DNA of 50,489 nucleotides from Candidatus Kerfeldbacteria bacterium (GTDB taxonomy: Bacteria > Patescibacteriota > Patescibacteriia > UBA9570). A program made the translations under genes and the position numbers. Each line of letters starts with the position of its first letter. Positions within the stretch are counted from its first letter, which is position 1. Of the stretch, positions 49,005-50,489 are shown piece by piece. The stretch is from positions 1 through 50,489 of the forward strand of contig JACPGK010000009.1 of the NCBI GenBank assembly GCA_016182495.1, in the 5' to 3' direction. The notes below the pieces were generated by a model. It had not been told where the DNA came from. It searched no databases and saw nothing but the letters and a program-made list of their open reading frames with translations.

Positions 49005-49937
49005 CTAACAGCCATAATACGCGCAAACTGGGCTGGAATCAATAGTACCAGTTTGGTTGATAATGGCATTGATAACAGCTTGAACGTGCTGGCGGTACTT
49101 GAGCTTGCCTTGGCTATCAGCGTAGCGGTTAAAGGTGCGTTCAATTGCAGATTGAATTTTAGCTTGGCTTAACTTGGGATACAACGCACTGATGGTATTG
49201 AGATACGTTATGAAATCGCTCCAGGATAGTTGAGTATGATAATAGTAGCCATTATAATTGCTCGGGTGTTGCAAACGACTGGTTATATCGCTGATAGCAG
49301 TAGCATGATCATGTGCCGTGTCATCCTGTAAACAATCAAGTAGATTTGTTTTGGCTAAACAATTGGCGCGATCAGTGTTAAAGATAGTGTTGAATTCTTG
49401 AAACCATAAACCGCGGTTGTAGGCAATGGAAATAATTTTAATGCCAGCTTGAGTATCCTGCGATTGATCTACAAACTCGCTAAAACGATAATCAAATGAG
49501 CGATTCAACATTGTTTTGGTAAAAATATCATAGTAAGCTTTCGCAATAGCCGCGGTGACGAAATGATTAGTACCAATAACGCTGGCATAGTCAACATCGG
49601 CAAAGCGCTCTGGCCAAATGCGCTGCAGTTCGGCATAGGCGGTGCCTTGTTCAATTTGAAAGTAACCATCGGTCCAGGTGGATTGTAGATTTGATTCTTT
49701 AATGGCGGTGGCAAAAATAACGTTCGTGGGATAGTGTTTTAAGCCGCTGCGCTTCATTAGTTGGTGAGCATGCACCAGCGCCAAGGCCCACTGTTTGTTT
49801 TTGATTGATTTGGTTTGAGTTTCACCCCAGTTGAATACTGTCACATCAGTACCCAATTGTACGGCGGCTTGAACTGTTACCGGCTTAATCCAAAATATTC
49901 CAACCAGTGCTACTATCAGCCCGATTATTTTTAGCAT
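49005..49937 (-). CDS. Secreted lysozyme/transglycosylase-like protein
   Basis: The protein (about 310 aa) begins with a signal peptide (MLKIIGLIVALVGIFWIKPV). FATAIKESNLQSTWTDGYFQIEQGTAYAEL recalls SLT-type transglycosylases, with the catalytic Glu in KESN and a GxxQ-type segment. The rest is helical. A short Cys-containing tail (VCAYYGC) could form a disulfide. It is probably a peptidoglycan hydrolase, but the match is distant. The start at 49937 is supported by TGC-TATACT exactly 6 nt upstream. Confidence 0.68.
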   Translation of the reverse strand: MLKIIGLIVALVGIFWIKPVTVQAAVQLGTDVTVFNWGETQTKSIKNKQWALALVHAHQLMKRSGLKHYPTNVIFATAIKESNLQSTWTDGYFQIEQGTAYAELQRIWPERFADVDYASVIGTNHFVTAAIAKAYYDIFTKTMLNRSFDYRFSEFVDQSQDTQAGIKIISIAYNRGLWFQEFNTIFNTDRANCLAKTNLLDCLQDDTAHDHATAISDITSRLQHPSNYNGYYYHTQLSWSDFITYLNTISALYPKLSQAKIQSAIERTFNRYADSQGKLKYRQHVQAVINAIINQTGTIDSSPVCAYYGC

Positions 49938-49943
49938 GGTTAT

Positions 49944-49952
49944 AGTATAGCA
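49944..49952 (-). promoter_or_regulatory. Extended -10 (TGCTATACT) of the transglycosylase-like gene
   Basis: On the minus strand TGC-TATACT ends 6 nt before the ATG at 49937. Confidence 0.65.
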
Positions 49953-49994
49953 CATACCATAGTAGAAAATCTTTTTTCAACACCTCAAAAATAC

Positions 49995-50075
49995 TTGACG
50001 ATTCCCTCTTAACCAATTAAGGTAGTCTCACCAAAATCTGCAGCGAGTGGTTCCGCTGTAGATGGTAGGAAGGAG
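49995..50075 (+). promoter_or_regulatory. Promoter, leader hairpin and strong SD of the zinc-ribbon gene
   Basis: TTGACG (49995-50000), 17 nt, then TAAGGT (50018-50023) form a fair promoter. A hairpin CAGCG/CGCTG (50041-50058) and a long Shine-Dalgarno AGGAAGGAG (50067-50075), 5 nt from the ATG, follow. This layout differs from the leaderless genes nearby. Confidence 0.6.
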
Positions 50076-50080
50076 CATCA

Positions 50081-50296
50081 ATGAACCACGCTCATACTGC
50101 TTGCTCGCATTGCGGGATTGGTTTGAATGGTTCAGAAAGAATTTGTCCGAGCTGTGGGATTGGATTTAATCTTAATCCCACACTAACGTGTACCACCTGT
50201 GGTGGTGGTGATACGTTTAAAGATTTTAGTCATATGATAGTACGGGGGTTTTGTCGGAAGTGCAACAAGCACTTTGAGATCCCCAGAAGGAGATGA
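50081..50296 (+). CDS. Zinc-ribbon protein with four CxxC pairs
   Basis: The 71-aa protein has four Cys pairs: CSHC, CPSC, CTTC and CRKC. The first two form one knuckle pair and the last two a second ribbon (CTTCGGGDTFKDF…GFCRKCNKHFEI), with a basic end, PRRR. It is soluble and probably binds two zinc ions, perhaps with RNA or DNA. No named family is evident. Strong ribosome binding and a structured 3' region suggest high expression. Confidence 0.82.
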   Translation: MNHAHTACSHCGIGLNGSERICPSCGIGFNLNPTLTCTTCGGGDTFKDFSHMIVRGFCRKCNKHFEIPRRR

Positions 50297-50348
50297 TAGG
50301 TCAACTATGGAGGCACGACCCCAGCGGTGATCCGAACCAAAACGCTAC

Positions 50349-50484
50349 CCACCTGAACCCATAAATTCCCTTTAGGCTAATTCCAGGGATAAAATCTGGT
50401 AGCCGAGCAAGATGCGGACATAATGTACAAAGTATCCAGTGACCGATCGTGGAAACGATGTCACCAGGTTGAGGTGGTCTTTTA
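50349..50484 (+). ncRNA. Candidate structured RNA or 3' element after the zinc-ribbon gene
   Basis: An 11-bp closing stem with one mismatch joins 50349-50359 to 50467-50477, directly before TCTTTT. Inside are a CCCT/AGGG hairpin (near 50370-50390) and a long hairpin with a GGAA tetraloop: GTGAC/GTCAC (50439-50443 and 50460-50464) and ATCGT/ACGAT (50446-50450 and 50455-50459). It could be the 3' end of the mRNA or a separate small RNA. It does not match RNase P, tmRNA or SRP RNA as far as I can tell. Confidence 0.4.
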
Positions 50485-50489
50485 AATAA

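Noticed and set aside
50297-50489. tmRNA, RNase P RNA, SRP RNA or 6S RNA
   Set aside because: None of the conserved cores I know for these RNAs can be recognised; only generic stems are visible.

Overview
The window looks like a chromosomal segment of a small-genome bacterium of the Patescibacteria/CPR type. The signs are very tight gene packing with many 1-50 nt overlaps, split transketolase subunits, an NHL-repeat secreted protein, an ATP-cone/endonuclease fusion, several small Cys-rich proteins, ComEC split into two genes, and no outer-membrane genes. UGA is used as an ordinary stop and release factor 2 is encoded, so it is not a UGA=Gly lineage. The phylum assignment is an inference; no rRNA, tRNA or CRISPR array was found.

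Layout. 1-655: the tail of a basic protein (possibly a DEAD-box helicase) and an N-terminally truncated transaldolase. 671-5091: a plus-strand operon with a MacAB-type ABC exporter (adaptor, ATPase, permease), a cobalamin adenosyltransferase and a BadF/NAGK-type kinase. 5083-7031: a 56-aa Cys-rich gene divergent from a ferric reductase-Fur operon. 7023-12918: DUF155, queG and mutY (divergent across only 21 bp), a coiled-coil protein and an 829-aa secreted NHL/TIG protein. 12985-16850: two GC-rich membrane-protein genes with similar 3' hairpins on either side of a MntA-HepT toxin-antitoxin pair. 16854-18396: lgt and a DsbA-like protein. 18421-26883: a long minus-strand sugar operon: rpiB, rpe, tkt N, tkt C, an IMPase-family phosphatase, an unknown 429-aa protein, hydroxypyruvate reductase, glycerate kinase and an aminotransferase. 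26902-31981: a redox block with blaI-blaR1-like-dsbA, an ATP-cone nuclease, an 18-aa Cys-rich peptide and fba-dsbA-mauE. 32145-32808: an AbrB/VapC pair. 32811-36244: the SAM cycle (metK, PfkB kinase, ahcY). 36320-40445: the ComEC halves and glmS. 40516-42329: a RelBE-type pair and prfB. 42373-48098: a beta-propeller protein followed by a folate operon (PTPS-folK-folE-pabB-pabC-folP). 48206-50489: an SDR, a lysozyme-like secreted protein, a zinc-ribbon protein and a structured 3' RNA.

Regulation read from the sequence. Many transcripts appear leaderless: an extended -10 of the form TGn-TATA(A/C)T lies 6-7 nt before the ATG in at least nine genes. Three promoters carry a 17-bp dyad, TACTAC/T-N5-G/ATAGTA. 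They belong to the blaI operon itself, the 18-aa Cys-rich peptide and the fba-dsbA-mauE operon. This points to a BlaI/BlaR1-like circuit that controls envelope thiol chemistry rather than beta-lactamase, and it is the most interesting candidate system here.

Metabolism. The non-oxidative pentose phosphate enzymes are present, but the only transaldolase seen lacks its first third. An IMPase-family phosphatase plus Fba could bypass it through sedoheptulose bisphosphate (hypothesis). The folate operon lacks FolB but carries a PTPS-family protein with adjacent Cys and Glu in the active-site motif, which matches the known PTPS bypass of FolB.
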